The notes beneath the pieces were generated by a model. The model was not told the DNA's origin. It made no database searches and saw nothing but the letters and a program-made list of their open reading frames with translations. Positions 8,732 through 17,436 of a stretch of DNA of 64,000 bases are shown one piece after another. Position 1 is the stretch's first letter. Each line of letters begins with the position of its first letter. This DNA comes from an uncultured Bacteroidales bacterium (GTDB lineage Bacteria > Bacteroidota > Bacteroidia > Bacteroidales > F082): NCBI GenBank assembly GCA_900318085.1, contig ONJF01000020.1, positions 1 through 64,000 on the forward strand, read 5' to 3'. The position numbers and the translations under genes were made by a program.

Positions 8732-8977
8732 ATGGCAACAATTCAAGACAAGACGAGGGCGTTTATCGCAACCAAACTGAACATCAGCGAGAGTGAGATC
8801 ACGCCAGAGAAGCACCTTTTCAACGACCTGGGTGCCGACTCGCTGGATTTTGTGGAGCTCTCCATGATTCTTGAACGCGAATTTAATATTAAATTCTCTG
8901 AAAACGATACAGCCAAAGTCAAGACTGTCAGCGATTTGTATAAACTAATTGAAAAATATACTTGTAAAACCAAATAA
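8732..8977 (+). CDS. acpP: Acyl carrier protein
   Basis: An 81-residue acidic carrier protein that holds the growing acyl chain on a 4'-phosphopantetheine arm attached to Ser37 in the motif 'LGADSLDFVEL'. Four-helix ACP layout is consistent with 'KLNISESEITPEKHLFNDLG' before and 'VKTVSDLYKLIEKY' after the attachment site. It lies between fabZ and fabG with gaps of 8 and 9 bases. The short basic C-terminal tail (CKTK) is slightly unusual for an ACP. Confidence 0.92.
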   Translation: MATIQDKTRAFIATKLNISESEITPEKHLFNDLGADSLDFVELSMILEREFNIKFSENDTAKVKTVSDLYKLIEKYTCKTK

Positions 8978-8986
8978 AAGAAAATC

Positions 8987-9733
8987 ATGGGATTATTAGA
9001 CAATAAAGTGGCTCTGATTACGGGAGCTGGTCGTGGCATCGGCAAGGCTATCGCCCTGCGTTTTGCCCAGGAAGGCTGCAATATCGCCTTCACCGATATC
9101 GCTTTGAACGATGTCGTCATGGAAACGGAAAAGGAGCTGCAAGCCCTTGGCGTCAAGGTTAAGGCTTATGCCTCCAACGCTGCCAACTTTGAGGAGACAC
9201 ACCAAGTCGTTGACGAAATCGTCAAGGACTTCGGCCGCATCGATATTCTCGTTAACAATGCTGGTATCACCAAGGACACTGCGTTGAAGCGCATGACCGA
9301 GGAACAATGGGATGCCGTCATCAACGTCAACCTCAAGTCGGTGTTTAACTTCACCAAGGCTGTGCAGCCTGTCATGTGGAAGCAGGCTGGTGGTAGTGTC
9401 ATCAACATGAGCTCCGTGGTGGGCGTTTCGGGCAATGCCAACCAGTGCAACTACAGCGCTTCTAAAGCCGGTATCATCGGATTTACGAAGAGTGCTGCCA
9501 AGGAAATGGGCGTGCGCAACATCCGCCACAACGCCATTGCTCCTGGCTTCATCATCACTGCCATGACCAATGCTCTGCCAGAGGATGTGCGTAAGGCATG
9601 GGAAAGCCTCATCCCGTTGCGTCGCGGTGGCACCCCAGAGGATGTGGCCAATGTGGCTCTCTTCCTCGCCTCCGATCTCAGCTCGTATGTCACGGGACAA
9701 GTCATCCACTGCTGTGGCGGCATGAATTGTTAA
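8987..9733 (+). CDS. fabG: 3-oxoacyl-ACP reductase
   Basis: A 248-residue short-chain dehydrogenase that reduces 3-oxoacyl-ACP with NADPH. The Rossmann motif 'TGAGRGIG' is at residues 12-19, 'NNAG' at 90-93, and the catalytic Asn115, Ser143, Tyr156 and Lys160 are in place ('NYSASKAG'). The C-terminal 'VTGQVIHCCGGMNC' is a Cys-rich version of the usual 'G.vl.vdGG'. It is the last gene of the fab cluster and is followed by a strong hairpin terminator at 9763-9792. Confidence 0.93.
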   Translation: MGLLDNKVALITGAGRGIGKAIALRFAQEGCNIAFTDIALNDVVMETEKELQALGVKVKAYASNAANFEETHQVVDEIVKDFGRIDILVNNAGITKDTALKRMTEEQWDAVINVNLKSVFNFTKAVQPVMWKQAGGSVINMSSVVGVSGNANQCNYSASKAGIIGFTKSAAKEMGVRNIRHNAIAPGFIITAMTNALPEDVRKAWESLIPLRRGGTPEDVANVALFLASDLSSYVTGQVIHCCGGMNC

Positions 9734-9762
9734 GCATATAAATTTTGAAAACGATAGCAGTA

Positions 9763-9792
9763 GAAAGGCCTCGCCGATTGGCGAGGCCTTTC
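9763..9792. terminator. Bidirectional hairpin terminator after fabG
   Basis: A 13-base-pair stem GAAAGGCCTCGCC / GGCGAGGCCTTTC with a four-base loop. The T-rich stretch downstream serves fabG on the plus strand, and A-rich sequence on the other side could serve the convergent LytTR gene. Confidence 0.85.
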
Positions 9793-9796
9793 ATTT

Positions 9797-10684
9797 TTAT
9801 TTCTTGTTGAAGGCTTCCAAAACCTTTGCTGAATAGGTTTTGGAGACAGGCACTGAATCCAGACCCTCGCGTTCAAAATCGATGACGAAGCCGTCTGCCT
9901 CATTGTGGAGTACGCTCACTTTCTTGATGTTGACGATATAGGAGCGGTGGCAACGCATCAAGGAACTGGAATCCACGCAGTTGTCGGCTATGGTTTGCAT
10001 CTTGCAACGCAGCATGTAACTGGCGATGGCGCCGCTACGTTGATAAAAAACATTGATATAGTTGTCCTCTGCCTTGATGTAGTAAAGGTTGTCGAGTTTG
10101 ACGGACAACTTCAGGTTGCCGTTGTTGTCCATCAGGTTGATGATTTCAGTATGTTCAGGCATCACTTCGTCATCCGACTCTACAGTGTCGCTCTTGGTAA
10201 GCATGAGTCGCTGTTGCGTGTCTTTCAAAAGGATAACCAAGTCGGTGACGGTGTAAGGGACGCCCAAGGCCACCAAAGTAACGAGGAAACTCTTGGCCAA
10301 GATGTATGCAAATCCAAGGCTTTCACCTCCTGTTGGCTGTATCTGGAAATAGGAAAGGAGGGTGTAAAACACCGAAATCAACACGATTTCAAGGAAAAGC
10401 CACAGGATATAGAACCAAAACGGGAAATGCCGCATTTTCTTGACAAGCCAGGTCATCAATGTGCGGCTGAGAGCAAGAAACAAGGTGCCAGTGCCCACGA
10501 ATGCCAGGGTGGTGAAGAAATAGCTTCCTCTTCCGACTTGAAACCAAGCGGTGGCTGAAAAAGGGACATAGGCGGTTAAGAAAACGAGAGCAAACAAAGT
10601 CGAGATGATGACGTTAATCGACTGGCTGACAGGCTCTGTCAGACATTCGGGGGTTTGCGTTATCAGTCGTTTTGGATATTTCAT
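9797..10684 (-). CDS. Membrane-anchored LytTR-family transcriptional regulator
   Basis: A 295-residue protein with four predicted membrane helices in the first ~165 residues (hydrophobic blocks near 24-46, 56-76, 89-111 and 125-150) and a C-terminal LytTR DNA-binding domain ('LYYIKAEDNYINVFY', 'RCHRSYIVNI', 'VPVSKTYSAKV'). LytTR domains bind direct repeats of about 9 bases in promoters. No response-regulator receiver domain is present, so the membrane part may sense the signal directly. It lies convergent to the fab operon and its start is supported by a TATCTTTG box 22 bases upstream. Targets cannot be named from this sequence. Confidence 0.85.
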   Translation of the reverse strand: MKYPKRLITQTPECLTEPVSQSINVIISTLFALVFLTAYVPFSATAWFQVGRGSYFFTTLAFVGTGTLFLALSRTLMTWLVKKMRHFPFWFYILWLFLEIVLISVFYTLLSYFQIQPTGGESLGFAYILAKSFLVTLVALGVPYTVTDLVILLKDTQQRLMLTKSDTVESDDEVMPEHTEIINLMDNNGNLKLSVKLDNLYYIKAEDNYINVFYQRSGAIASYMLRCKMQTIADNCVDSSSLMRCHRSYIVNIKKVSVLHNEADGFVIDFEREGLDSVPVSKTYSAKVLEAFNKK

Positions 10685-10705
10685 CGTTTACTCTCAATTG
10701 GGCAG

Positions 10706-10713
10706 CAAAGATA
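10706..10713 (-). promoter_or_regulatory. -7 box for the LytTR gene
   Basis: TATCTTTG on the minus strand, 22 bases before the ATG at 10684, in the 45-base gap after recX. Confidence 0.55.
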
Positions 10714-10729
10714 CAAAAAATCGCTAAAA

Positions 10730-11203
10730 TCAAAATTCCTTCAAGACCTCCCAGACCAAGGAACTCTCAAATCCCTTCTGTATGGCGTATGCGGCCAGTT
10801 TGCGTTTTTTCTCGAAGTCGGTGGCTGCTTTTACGGTCTTGGCCTTTGTTTTTAGGATGTCAATAAGACGCTGGCGATAAACCTCTTCATCGGTCTGTCC
10901 AAGGGCTTCATCGATGAGTTCCTTGACGATGCCTTTCTGCATGAGGTGGAAACGAATTTTGTTGACACCCCATCCGCTTTGGTTGACTTTGCCTCGAACA
11001 AAAGCCATAGCAAACCGTTCATCATTGACGAAACGGTTATCCAGCAGATACTCTAGGATTTTGGTTTTTTCCTCTTCGGAGATATCGAAGGTCTTCAGTT
11101 TGTCTCTCACGTCTTTTACACAACGTTCCTGATAGGCGCAGTATTTGGCCATTTTGTCAAGAACCTGGTCTGGCGTGAGTGGCTTTTGGGGCTTTTTCGG
11201 CAT
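10730..11203 (-). CDS. recX: RecX family regulatory protein
   Basis: A 157-residue RecX, which modulates RecA filaments in recombination and SOS repair. The all-helical three-repeat layout is visible: 'KMAKYCAYQERCVKDVRDKL' (first repeat), 'LLDNRFVNDERFAMAFVRGK' (second) and 'KLAAYAIQKGFESSLVWEVL' (third). Size is normal for Bacteroidota RecX. Its ATG overlaps the TAA of the upstream PTS-IIC-like gene by one base (TAATG), so the two are translationally coupled although functionally unrelated. Confidence 0.88.
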   Translation of the reverse strand: MPKKPQKPLTPDQVLDKMAKYCAYQERCVKDVRDKLKTFDISEEEKTKILEYLLDNRFVNDERFAMAFVRGKVNQSGWGVNKIRFHLMQKGIVKELIDEALGQTDEEVYRQRLIDILKTKAKTVKAATDFEKKRKLAAYAIQKGFESSLVWEVLKEF

Positions 11204-12222
11204 TAGCAGTCGATTTTGAGGTCGCCTTCCTTAATCCATCCGATTTTGCGGAAGACGAGGCCGAAGAGCCATGTGAGCAAGGCGGGTAATACGAAGCAGA
11301 CCAGACCCATGCCTATCCACATGTTCATGCCACCTTCAGGCATGGCGGTGTAGATGCCGATGGGACCGACGAGGCCACAGGTGCCCATGCCAGAACCAAT
11401 TGGGATGTTCTCCAAATGGAAGACACAAGTCGAAATGGGTCCCGTGATGGCGGAGGTGAGCAGGACAGGAATCCAGATTTTGGGATTCTTCACGATGTTG
11501 CCCATCTGCAGCATCGAAGTGCCGAGACCTTGTGCCACCAGTCCGCCCCAGCGGTTTTCCTTGAAGCTCAACACGGCAAAGCCAATCATCTGGGCACAGC
11601 AGCCGGCTGTGGCAGCTCCTCCTGCGATGCCGCCCAAGCCGATGGCGAGGCAGATAGCCGCCGAGCTGATGGGCAAGGTGAGCACCGAGCCGATGACCAC
11701 CGAGACGATGATGCCCATGAGGAAGGGCTGCATCTGTGTGGCGTTCTCGATGAAGGTGCCGAGGGCGGTCATCACCTTTTGGATGGGAGCACCTACGGCG
11801 TAAGCCATTAGCACACCGCTGATGATGACCACAGCAGGCGTGACGAGGATGTCGACTTGGGTCTCCTTGTAGACGATTTTGCCTAGTTCTGCCGCAACGA
11901 TGACGGCGACGTAGGCGCCCATGGGTCCGCCCAATTCGTTGCCCGCGATGCCGACGGCGATGGCGCTGAACAGCACCAAGCCTTCGCATTTGAGTTTGTA
12001 GGCAATGGCCACAGCAATGGCGGCTCCCGTGGCGGCCTTGGCGTATTTGGCGATGGTCACAAATGCCTCAATGCCTGTCTTGTCGCCCAAGGTCTGGAAG
12101 ATGGTGCCGATGAGCAGCGAGGCAAACAAGCCTAACGCCATAGCACCAAGAGCGTCGACAAAATAGGCCTTCCAGGTCATGTCGACGCCCTTGCGCTGTA
12201 GGAATGATTTGAATTTGCTCAT
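11203..12222 (-). CDS. PTS_EIIC_2-type membrane protein
   Basis: A 339-residue very hydrophobic protein with about nine or ten membrane segments and many Gly-rich turns, matching the PTS_EIIC_2 group annotated as PTS sugar transporter subunit IIC-like. Blocks such as 'VGIAGNELGGPMGAYVAVIV', 'LPISSAAICLAIGLGGIAGG' and 'GLVGPIGIYTAMPEGGMN' support this. No EIIA, EIIB, HPr or EI gene lies nearby, so sugar phosphorylation by a classic phosphotransferase chain is not supported and another transport role is plausible. It is followed by recX with a one-base overlap and is preceded by a 22-base-arm inverted repeat at 12241-12299. Confidence 0.75.
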   Translation of the reverse strand: MSKFKSFLQRKGVDMTWKAYFVDALGAMALGLFASLLIGTIFQTLGDKTGIEAFVTIAKYAKAATGAAIAVAIAYKLKCEGLVLFSAIAVGIAGNELGGPMGAYVAVIVAAELGKIVYKETQVDILVTPAVVIISGVLMAYAVGAPIQKVMTALGTFIENATQMQPFLMGIIVSVVIGSVLTLPISSAAICLAIGLGGIAGGAATAGCCAQMIGFAVLSFKENRWGGLVAQGLGTSMLQMGNIVKNPKIWIPVLLTSAITGPISTCVFHLENIPIGSGMGTCGLVGPIGIYTAMPEGGMNMWIGMGLVCFVLPALLTWLFGLVFRKIGWIKEGDLKIDC

Positions 12223-12240
12223 GGTTGTGACACGGGACTT

Positions 12241-12299
12241 CGAGACTTCGAGACTACGGGACTTTGCTTGTCTCGTAGTCCCGTGGTCTCGAAGTCTCG
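12241..12299. repeat. Long inverted repeat built from CGAGACTT units
   Basis: Arms 12241-12262 and 12278-12299 are complementary over 22 bases with one mismatch, around a 15-base loop. Each arm is itself made of near-tandem CGAGACTT / CGGGACTT units. Related units occur at 16083-16130 and 22984-23062. Confidence 0.85.
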
Positions 12300-12308
12300 C
12301 GTCAAATA

Positions 12309-13031
12309 TTAAAACTCAATGCCTTCGATGCCGTTCTCCTTCATCAGGTCGGCGAGTTTGGTGTCGTTGTCGTCGACGGCGGCGAGGCAGTTGGTGACGA
12401 TGCGGATCTGCTTGGCGGGATAGAATCCCATCAAGTCTTTGGTGGTCTCGTAGACGCAGTAGTCCGTTGCAATGCCGCACACGTCAATGCCTTCAAACTT
12501 CTCTTGTTCGATGACGGCACGAAGCTTGGCTCCGCTACGTTCGTTTTGGAAAATGCTGAACTCCTCTTTCTCTGCGAGGTCACCCTTTTGCATGTAATGG
12601 ATGTTCGAGATGTTGGGCATAATGTCCGTCAACACTTTTTGGAGGGCGGGATAGACATTCATGCCGTCGGTGCCTTGCACGCAGTGAGGCGGGAACACAC
12701 CGCCTTGCTCAACAAAAGAGCAGTGGTTAGCCGGGTGGGCGTCTTGGGTGACGATGATCCATCCGTAGTTCTTCCAAGCGCCTTCATTGAGGGCCTTGGC
12801 AAGGTATTCCATGGATGCGGGACCTTTGGCAGTGGCCAGGCTGCCCGTGGTGAAGTCGATTTGCGGGTCGACGATGATGAGCATGCGGTTGGGCAGCTCG
12901 GGCTTTTTGGCTTCTGCCTCGGTGGCAGCGCCGGTGACTTCTTCTTTTTCTTTCTTTTCATTGTTGTTGCCGCAGGCCGTGAAGGCAAGGGCGGCGAAGA
13001 GCACGATGGCTCCGATGAGATGCTTTTTCAT
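12309..13031 (-). CDS. Nicotinamidase/isochorismatase-family lipoprotein
   Basis: A 240-residue cysteine hydrolase carrying a lipoprotein signal peptide (lipobox AFTAC with Cys20) and a charged linker before the catalytic domain. The nicotinamidase triad is complete: Asp55 in 'VDPQIDF', Lys149 in 'MQKG' and Cys192 in 'ATDYCV'; metal ligands Asp97 and His99 ('TQDAHP') and His116 are also present. The enzyme would turn nicotinamide into nicotinate, but PncA is normally cytoplasmic, so an exported lipidated form is unusual and could act on nicotinamide or another amide in the periplasm. The gene has its own TACTTTTG box at 13063-13070. Confidence 0.85.
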   Translation of the reverse strand: MKKHLIGAIVLFAALAFTACGNNNEKKEKEEVTGAATEAEAKKPELPNRMLIIVDPQIDFTTGSLATAKGPASMEYLAKALNEGAWKNYGWIIVTQDAHPANHCSFVEQGGVFPPHCVQGTDGMNVYPALQKVLTDIMPNISNIHYMQKGDLAEKEEFSIFQNERSGAKLRAVIEQEKFEGIDVCGIATDYCVYETTKDLMGFYPAKQIRIVTNCLAAVDDNDTKLADLMKENGIEGIEF

Positions 13032-13062
13032 TGCTTGGTTTTTATGATTTGGAAATTTGCGG

Positions 13063-13070
13063 CAAAAGTA
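13063..13070 (-). promoter_or_regulatory. -7 box for the nicotinamidase-like lipoprotein
   Basis: TACTTTTG on the minus strand, 32 bases before the ATG at 13031. The box sits within the 47-base gap after the stop codon of the YgiQ gene. Confidence 0.55.
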
Positions 13071-13078
13071 GTGATTTT

Positions 13079-14896
13079 TTATGACTTGAAGAGCTTTTTA
13101 ATCGTGTGCCCAATGCGTCTTAAGGCGCTCTTCACCCACTCGCGGTTCTCGGGTTTGTACCAGAAGAAGAAACGTTGCTGGGCGAGTTTCTCCTCTTTAG
13201 TCTTGGCACAAAAGACGGGCTCCAAGGTATAAGGATCATATCCCGAATAATAGATTTCGGTGGCCAAGGTCATGGGAGTGGGGGTGAAGTCTTGTACTTG
13301 CTCCAGGTGATATCCTAACTCTTTGGTTCTCACGGCTAACTCTGCCATGTCCTCGAGACAACAGTCAGGGTGGGAGGAGATGAAATAAGGGATGAGTTGC
13401 TGGTTGAGGTGCTCCTTTTCGTTGATTTGGTCGAACTTCTTCTTCAGTTTGACGAACATGTCGAACTTGGGCTTGCGCATGAGTTTGAGCACAGCGTCGC
13501 TGGTGTGTTCGGGGGCGACTTTCAGTCGTCCGCTCACATGTCTGGTGACCAACTGATGGAAATATTCATCATAGCCCATCGCCTTGTTTTCCTCGGGTGT
13601 GCTGTCGTGCAGAAACAGGTCGTAGCGGATGCCCGATCCAATGGTGGCTTTCTTCACTTTCGGGTTCTTGTCCACCTCTTTATAGATTTCGATCAGCGGA
13701 TGGTGGTCGGTGTTGAGATTCTTGCAGACGTTGGGTTGTAGGCAGGTGGGACGTGCGCATTTCTCGCAGAGGCGTTCGTCTTTGCCTTTCATGCGGTACA
13801 TGTTGGCCGAGGGACCACCCAAGTCGCTGATGTAGCCTTTGAAGTCCTCCATCTCAGTCACTTTCTCCACCTCTTTTAATATGGATTCCTTGCTGCGCGA
13901 AGCCACAAACTTGCCCTGGTGTGCCGAGATGGTGCAGAAGGCGCAACCGCCAAAGCAACCGCGATGTAGGTTGACGGAATGGCGGATCATCTCATAGGCG
14001 GGGATGACGCCACGCTTAAAGTATTTCGGATGCGGCAGGCGAGTATAGGGCAGGTCGAACGAAGCGTCAATCTGTTCTGTGGTAAAGGTTGGCAAAGGAG
14101 GATTGATGACAAGTCTTTGGTTTCCAATGTCTTGAATCAGCCTTGCTGCATGCTTCTTGTTGGATTCCTCTTCGATGTGGCGGAAGTTGGAGGCGTATTT
14201 TTTCTTGTCTTTCATGCAGACCTCATGTGAGACGAGTTCGATGGTCTCGCCTTCGAAGTCGGGGAGGGGGGCCTTTTTGTCTTGCAGGAAGAAAGTTTGC
14301 TTGATGTCGGTCAACTCGCTGACTTTTTTGCCGCTTTGTATGGCTTTGGCGATTTCCACCATGGTGAGTTCACCCATGCCGTACACACCAAGGTCGGCTT
14401 TTGAGTCGACCAGGATGCTGGGCTTCAGGCAGTCGTCCCAATAGTCATAATGTGTTACCCTTCGGAGTGATGCCTCGATGCCGCCAACGATGACGGGTAC
14501 GTCGGGATAGAGCTGTTTGAGGATGTTACAGTAGACGATGGTGGCTCTATCTGGGCGGAATCCTGCCTCGCCACCGGGGGTGTAGGCGTCGTTGCTGCGC
14601 AGGCGCTTGTTGGCGGTGTAATGGTTCACCATTGAGTCCATGCAACCTGCCGACACACCAAAATATAGCCTCGGTTTGCCGAATTTCTTGAAGTCGCGCA
14701 GGTCGTCACGCCAGTTGGGTTGGGGGATGAGTGCGACGCGGAAGCCATTGTGTTCCAACACCCTCCCGATGACGGCAGCCCCAAAGGCAGGGTGGTCGAC
14801 GTAGGCATCGCCTGTGACGAACACCACGTCCACCTCGTCCCAACCGCGCAGGTCGGTTTCTTTCTTCGTTATGGGGAGCCAGTCGAGCAGGGTCAT
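13079..14896 (-). CDS. YgiQ family radical SAM protein
   Basis: A 605-residue YgiQ-family protein with a cobalamin-binding-like N-terminus and a central radical SAM core, cluster motif 'RGCFGGCAFCTISAHQGK' (CX3CX2C). Other family marks are 'PLPTFTTEQIDASFDLPYTR', the extra Cys set 'CEKCARPTCLQPNVC' and 'YFISSHPDC'. The reaction of YgiQ proteins is unknown. ATG 14896 (MTLLDWLP) is preferred to the TTG at 14914 because the latter lies inside the -7 box. The leader would then be only about ten bases. Confidence 0.9.
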   Translation of the reverse strand: MTLLDWLPITKKETDLRGWDEVDVVFVTGDAYVDHPAFGAAVIGRVLEHNGFRVALIPQPNWRDDLRDFKKFGKPRLYFGVSAGCMDSMVNHYTANKRLRSNDAYTPGGEAGFRPDRATIVYCNILKQLYPDVPVIVGGIEASLRRVTHYDYWDDCLKPSILVDSKADLGVYGMGELTMVEIAKAIQSGKKVSELTDIKQTFFLQDKKAPLPDFEGETIELVSHEVCMKDKKKYASNFRHIEEESNKKHAARLIQDIGNQRLVINPPLPTFTTEQIDASFDLPYTRLPHPKYFKRGVIPAYEMIRHSVNLHRGCFGGCAFCTISAHQGKFVASRSKESILKEVEKVTEMEDFKGYISDLGGPSANMYRMKGKDERLCEKCARPTCLQPNVCKNLNTDHHPLIEIYKEVDKNPKVKKATIGSGIRYDLFLHDSTPEENKAMGYDEYFHQLVTRHVSGRLKVAPEHTSDAVLKLMRKPKFDMFVKLKKKFDQINEKEHLNQQLIPYFISSHPDCCLEDMAELAVRTKELGYHLEQVQDFTPTPMTLATEIYYSGYDPYTLEPVFCAKTKEEKLAQQRFFFWYKPENREWVKSALRRIGHTIKKLFKS

Positions 14897-14911
14897 TCCG
14901 CTATTTTTTTG

Positions 14912-14919
14912 CAAAGATA
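14912..14919 (-). promoter_or_regulatory. -7 box for the YgiQ gene
   Basis: TATCTTTG on the minus strand, 16 bases before the preferred ATG, which argues for the shorter protein start and a very short leader. Confidence 0.55.
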
Positions 14920-15023
14920 ATTATTTCTTGAAAACCCTTCTTTATCTCAAAAAGAATTCCGACCTTTGCAGCCTCAAAAATCAAGGGTAAGATTTTATTT
15001 AAGAATTTATAAATCAAACATTT

Positions 15024-16016
15024 ATGAAAAAATTTAACGACATAATGAAGGAAATTGGCCAGGCTTTGGTCAGTAAAAAGTTCTGGGTGGAGCTGCTGAT
15101 CATGACTTTCGGCATGTTTATGACGGGTGTTTGCGTCTATTATTTCCTCGTTCCTAGCAAGCTGATTGTGGGCTCCATCTCGGGTCTCTCCATCGTGCTG
15201 ACCAACATCTTCAACAGCATGGGCATCAACATCAGCCTGTCGATGATGATTACCATCATCAATGCCATCCTGCTGATTTTGGCCTATCTGCTCATTGGCA
15301 AGGAGTTTGGCTTGAAGACGGTGTATTGCGCCTTGATTCTCGGTCCCATGACCAAGGTCTGTGAATGGATCTATCCTTGGGAAAACTTTGCAACCCCCAA
15401 TAGCTATTTGGTCAACATGGGGGTCGACCCTAGTTCGGCCTTTTCGGTGATGGGTAATCCCTGGTTCGACTTGCTCTGCTGCGTGATTATCCTTAGTGCC
15501 GCCCAAACGCTGATGTTCTCCATCAACGCATCCACAGGTGGTCTTGATATCCTGGCAAAGATTGTCAACAAATACTTGCACTTCGACATGGGTAAGTCAG
15601 TGAGCGTGGCAGGTGCCATCATCTGTCTTACGGCTTTTGCCATCAACCCTTTCCAGATGGTTGTCATCGGCCTCATTGCCACGTGGATCAATGGTCTGGT
15701 GGTGAATATGTTCACGGCCAACTTGAACCAACGCAAGCGTGTTTGCATTGTTTCGAAAGACTACGATCGCATTCGCCATTACATCATCGACGAACTCCAT
15801 CGAGGCTGCACCCTTTATGAAGTGATCGGTGGTTATACCAACGAAAAATCGATTGAGTTGGAATCCTTGCTCACCAATGATGAGTTCTCCAAATTGATGG
15901 AGTATCTCGGCAAGAACGAAATCAATGCCTTCACGACTGCCGGCAATGTCAGCGAAGTCTATGGTTTGTGGGCCAAAGATCGTCACCGTGCGAGAAAACA
16001 CGCCGAGAAGCGTTAA
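15024..16016 (+). CDS. YitT family membrane protein (first copy)
   Basis: A 330-residue YitT/DUF161 membrane protein with five or six membrane helices in the first ~215 residues and a C-terminal cytoplasmic DUF2179 domain ('KRVCIVSKDYDRIRHYIID', 'GGYTNEKSIELESLLTNDEF'). Typical features are 'YYFLVPSKLIVGSISGLSIV' and 'STGGLDILAKIVNKY'. Function is unknown; the family has been linked to transport. A paralogue with the same layout lies at 59551. The gene ends in a hairpin terminator at 16044. Confidence 0.88.
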   Translation: MKKFNDIMKEIGQALVSKKFWVELLIMTFGMFMTGVCVYYFLVPSKLIVGSISGLSIVLTNIFNSMGINISLSMMITIINAILLILAYLLIGKEFGLKTVYCALILGPMTKVCEWIYPWENFATPNSYLVNMGVDPSSAFSVMGNPWFDLLCCVIILSAAQTLMFSINASTGGLDILAKIVNKYLHFDMGKSVSVAGAIICLTAFAINPFQMVVIGLIATWINGLVVNMFTANLNQRKRVCIVSKDYDRIRHYIIDELHRGCTLYEVIGGYTNEKSIELESLLTNDEFSKLMEYLGKNEINAFTTAGNVSEVYGLWAKDRHRARKHAEKR

Positions 16017-16043
16017 ACGATAGTAATGTTGTTTTTTCATGGT

Positions 16044-16080
16044 ACCGCGGCAGGAGCGATTCTGTCGCGGTTTTGTTTTG
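16044..16080 (+). terminator. Hairpin terminator after YitT gene
   Basis: Stem ACCGCG-CAG / CTG-CGCGGT with single-base bulges and an eight-base loop (16044-16071), followed by a T-rich run TTTGTTTTG. Confidence 0.75.
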
Positions 16081-16176
16081 CTTTCGGGACTTCGGGACAA
16101 ATCCAATGCCCCGTTCGTAGTCTAGCGTCAACAAACAATTAAACGATTAAACATTCAACAGTTCAACAGAAATCCT

Positions 16177-16184
16177 TACCTTTG
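16177..16184 (+). promoter_or_regulatory. -7 box for pepT
   Basis: TACCTTTG, 22 bases before the pepT ATG. The preceding 100 bases hold degenerate CGGGACTT units and AACA-rich low-complexity sequence. Confidence 0.55.
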
Positions 16185-16206
16185 TGCCAAATTTAATCCT
16201 TGCAAA

Positions 16207-17430
16207 ATGGAAAAGCTTTTAGACAAATTCTTGAGATATGTCTCCGTTGAGACGACCTCCGACGAAAACTCCGAGTCACAACCCAGCACTGCCAAACAGT
16301 TGAACCTGTTGAAGATGCTCTGCGATGAACTGCAAGCCATGGGCATCAAAGCCGAGTTAGACGAATACGGCTATGTGATGGCCACCATCCCCTCTAATGT
16401 CGATCGTGCCATACCTGCTATCGGTTTTATCGCTCATGTCGACACTTCTCCTGACGCTTCGGGAGCTGACATCAAGACGCAAATCATCCCGAACTACGAT
16501 GGCAACGACATTGTGCTGAACAAGGAAAAGAACATTGTCCTGCGTGTCTCCGAATTTCCCGAGATGCAGCAATACAAGGGCCAAACGATGATTACCACCG
16601 ACGGCACGACCTTGCTCGGTGCTGACGATAAGGCTGGTGTGGCCGAAATTATGTACGCTGCCCAGTATATGATGGAGCATCCCGACTTCAAGCATGGCGA
16701 GATCAAGATCGGATTCACGCCCGACGAGGAGATTGGTCGCGGTGTGGTGAAGTTTGATGTGGCCAAGTTCGGTGCCAAATATGCCTATACCATGGACGGT
16801 GGTGAAATAGGTGAATTGGAGTATGAGAATTTCAATGCCGCAGGTGCCAAGATCCACATCCAAGGCAGCAACATCCATCCTGGCTATGGCAAGGACAAGA
16901 TGGTCAACTCGATGCTGATCGCCATGGAACTCAATAGCATGTTGCCCGTGGAACAGCGTCCACGCTTCACTCAAGGCTACGAAGGCTTCTTCCACCTGAC
17001 CGAAATCAACGGCACGGTGGAGGAGACCACGATGTCATACATCATTCGCGATCACGACCGCGCCAAATTTGAGGAAAAGAAAGCCCTGATGACCTCCGTG
17101 GTGGAGTTCCTCAACAAGAAATATGGCGATGTGGTGAAGCTGGAACTGAAGCACCAGTACTATAACATGCGCCAAGAGGTGGAGCCTCATTTCTTCATTG
17201 TCGAAAGAGCGATTAAGGCCATGGAGATGGCCAACATCAAACCCAAGGTGCAACCCATTCGTGGTGGTACTGATGGCGCCAACCTATCGTTCATGGGTCT
17301 GCCATGTCCCAATATCTTCGCTGGCGGTCACAACTTCCACGGCAAGTTGGAGTATGTGCCGCTCGAGAGCATGATGAAGGCCTCTGAGGTGATTCTGAAC
17401 ATCATCACCTTGTTCCAAGCTGAAGGATAA
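16207..17430 (+). CDS. pepT: Peptidase T (tripeptidase)
   Basis: A 407-residue M20B aminotripeptidase that removes N-terminal residues from tripeptides in the cytoplasm using two zinc ions. Metal and catalytic residues are all visible: His77 and Asp79 in 'IAHVDTSPDASG', Asp140 in 'LGADDKAG', Glu174-Glu175 in 'TPDEEIGRG', Asp197 in 'TMDGGE' and His378 in 'GGHNFHGK'. Length is the family norm. It has its own promoter and is followed after six bases by the DUF2079 membrane gene, so the two may share a transcript. Confidence 0.93.
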   Translation: MEKLLDKFLRYVSVETTSDENSESQPSTAKQLNLLKMLCDELQAMGIKAELDEYGYVMATIPSNVDRAIPAIGFIAHVDTSPDASGADIKTQIIPNYDGNDIVLNKEKNIVLRVSEFPEMQQYKGQTMITTDGTTLLGADDKAGVAEIMYAAQYMMEHPDFKHGEIKIGFTPDEEIGRGVVKFDVAKFGAKYAYTMDGGEIGELEYENFNAAGAKIHIQGSNIHPGYGKDKMVNSMLIAMELNSMLPVEQRPRFTQGYEGFFHLTEINGTVEETTMSYIIRDHDRAKFEEKKALMTSVVEFLNKKYGDVVKLELKHQYYNMRQEVEPHFFIVERAIKAMEMANIKPKVQPIRGGTDGANLSFMGLPCPNIFAGGHNFHGKLEYVPLESMMKASEVILNIITLFQAEG

Positions 17431-17436
17431 TACCTT

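Noticed and set aside
5887-9733. fab cluster as a pigment or aryl-polyene biosynthetic locus
   Set aside because: Only one KAS III, one KAS II, one dehydratase, one ACP and one reductase are present, each with housekeeping motifs. No chain-length factor, ammonia lyase, acyltransferase or exporter adjoins. The hutH gene at 29809 is too far away and histidine-selective.
12504-13232. 242-codon frame opposite the nicotinamidase gene
   Set aside because: Antisense to a protein with a complete catalytic triad and running across its promoter; no coding features of its own.
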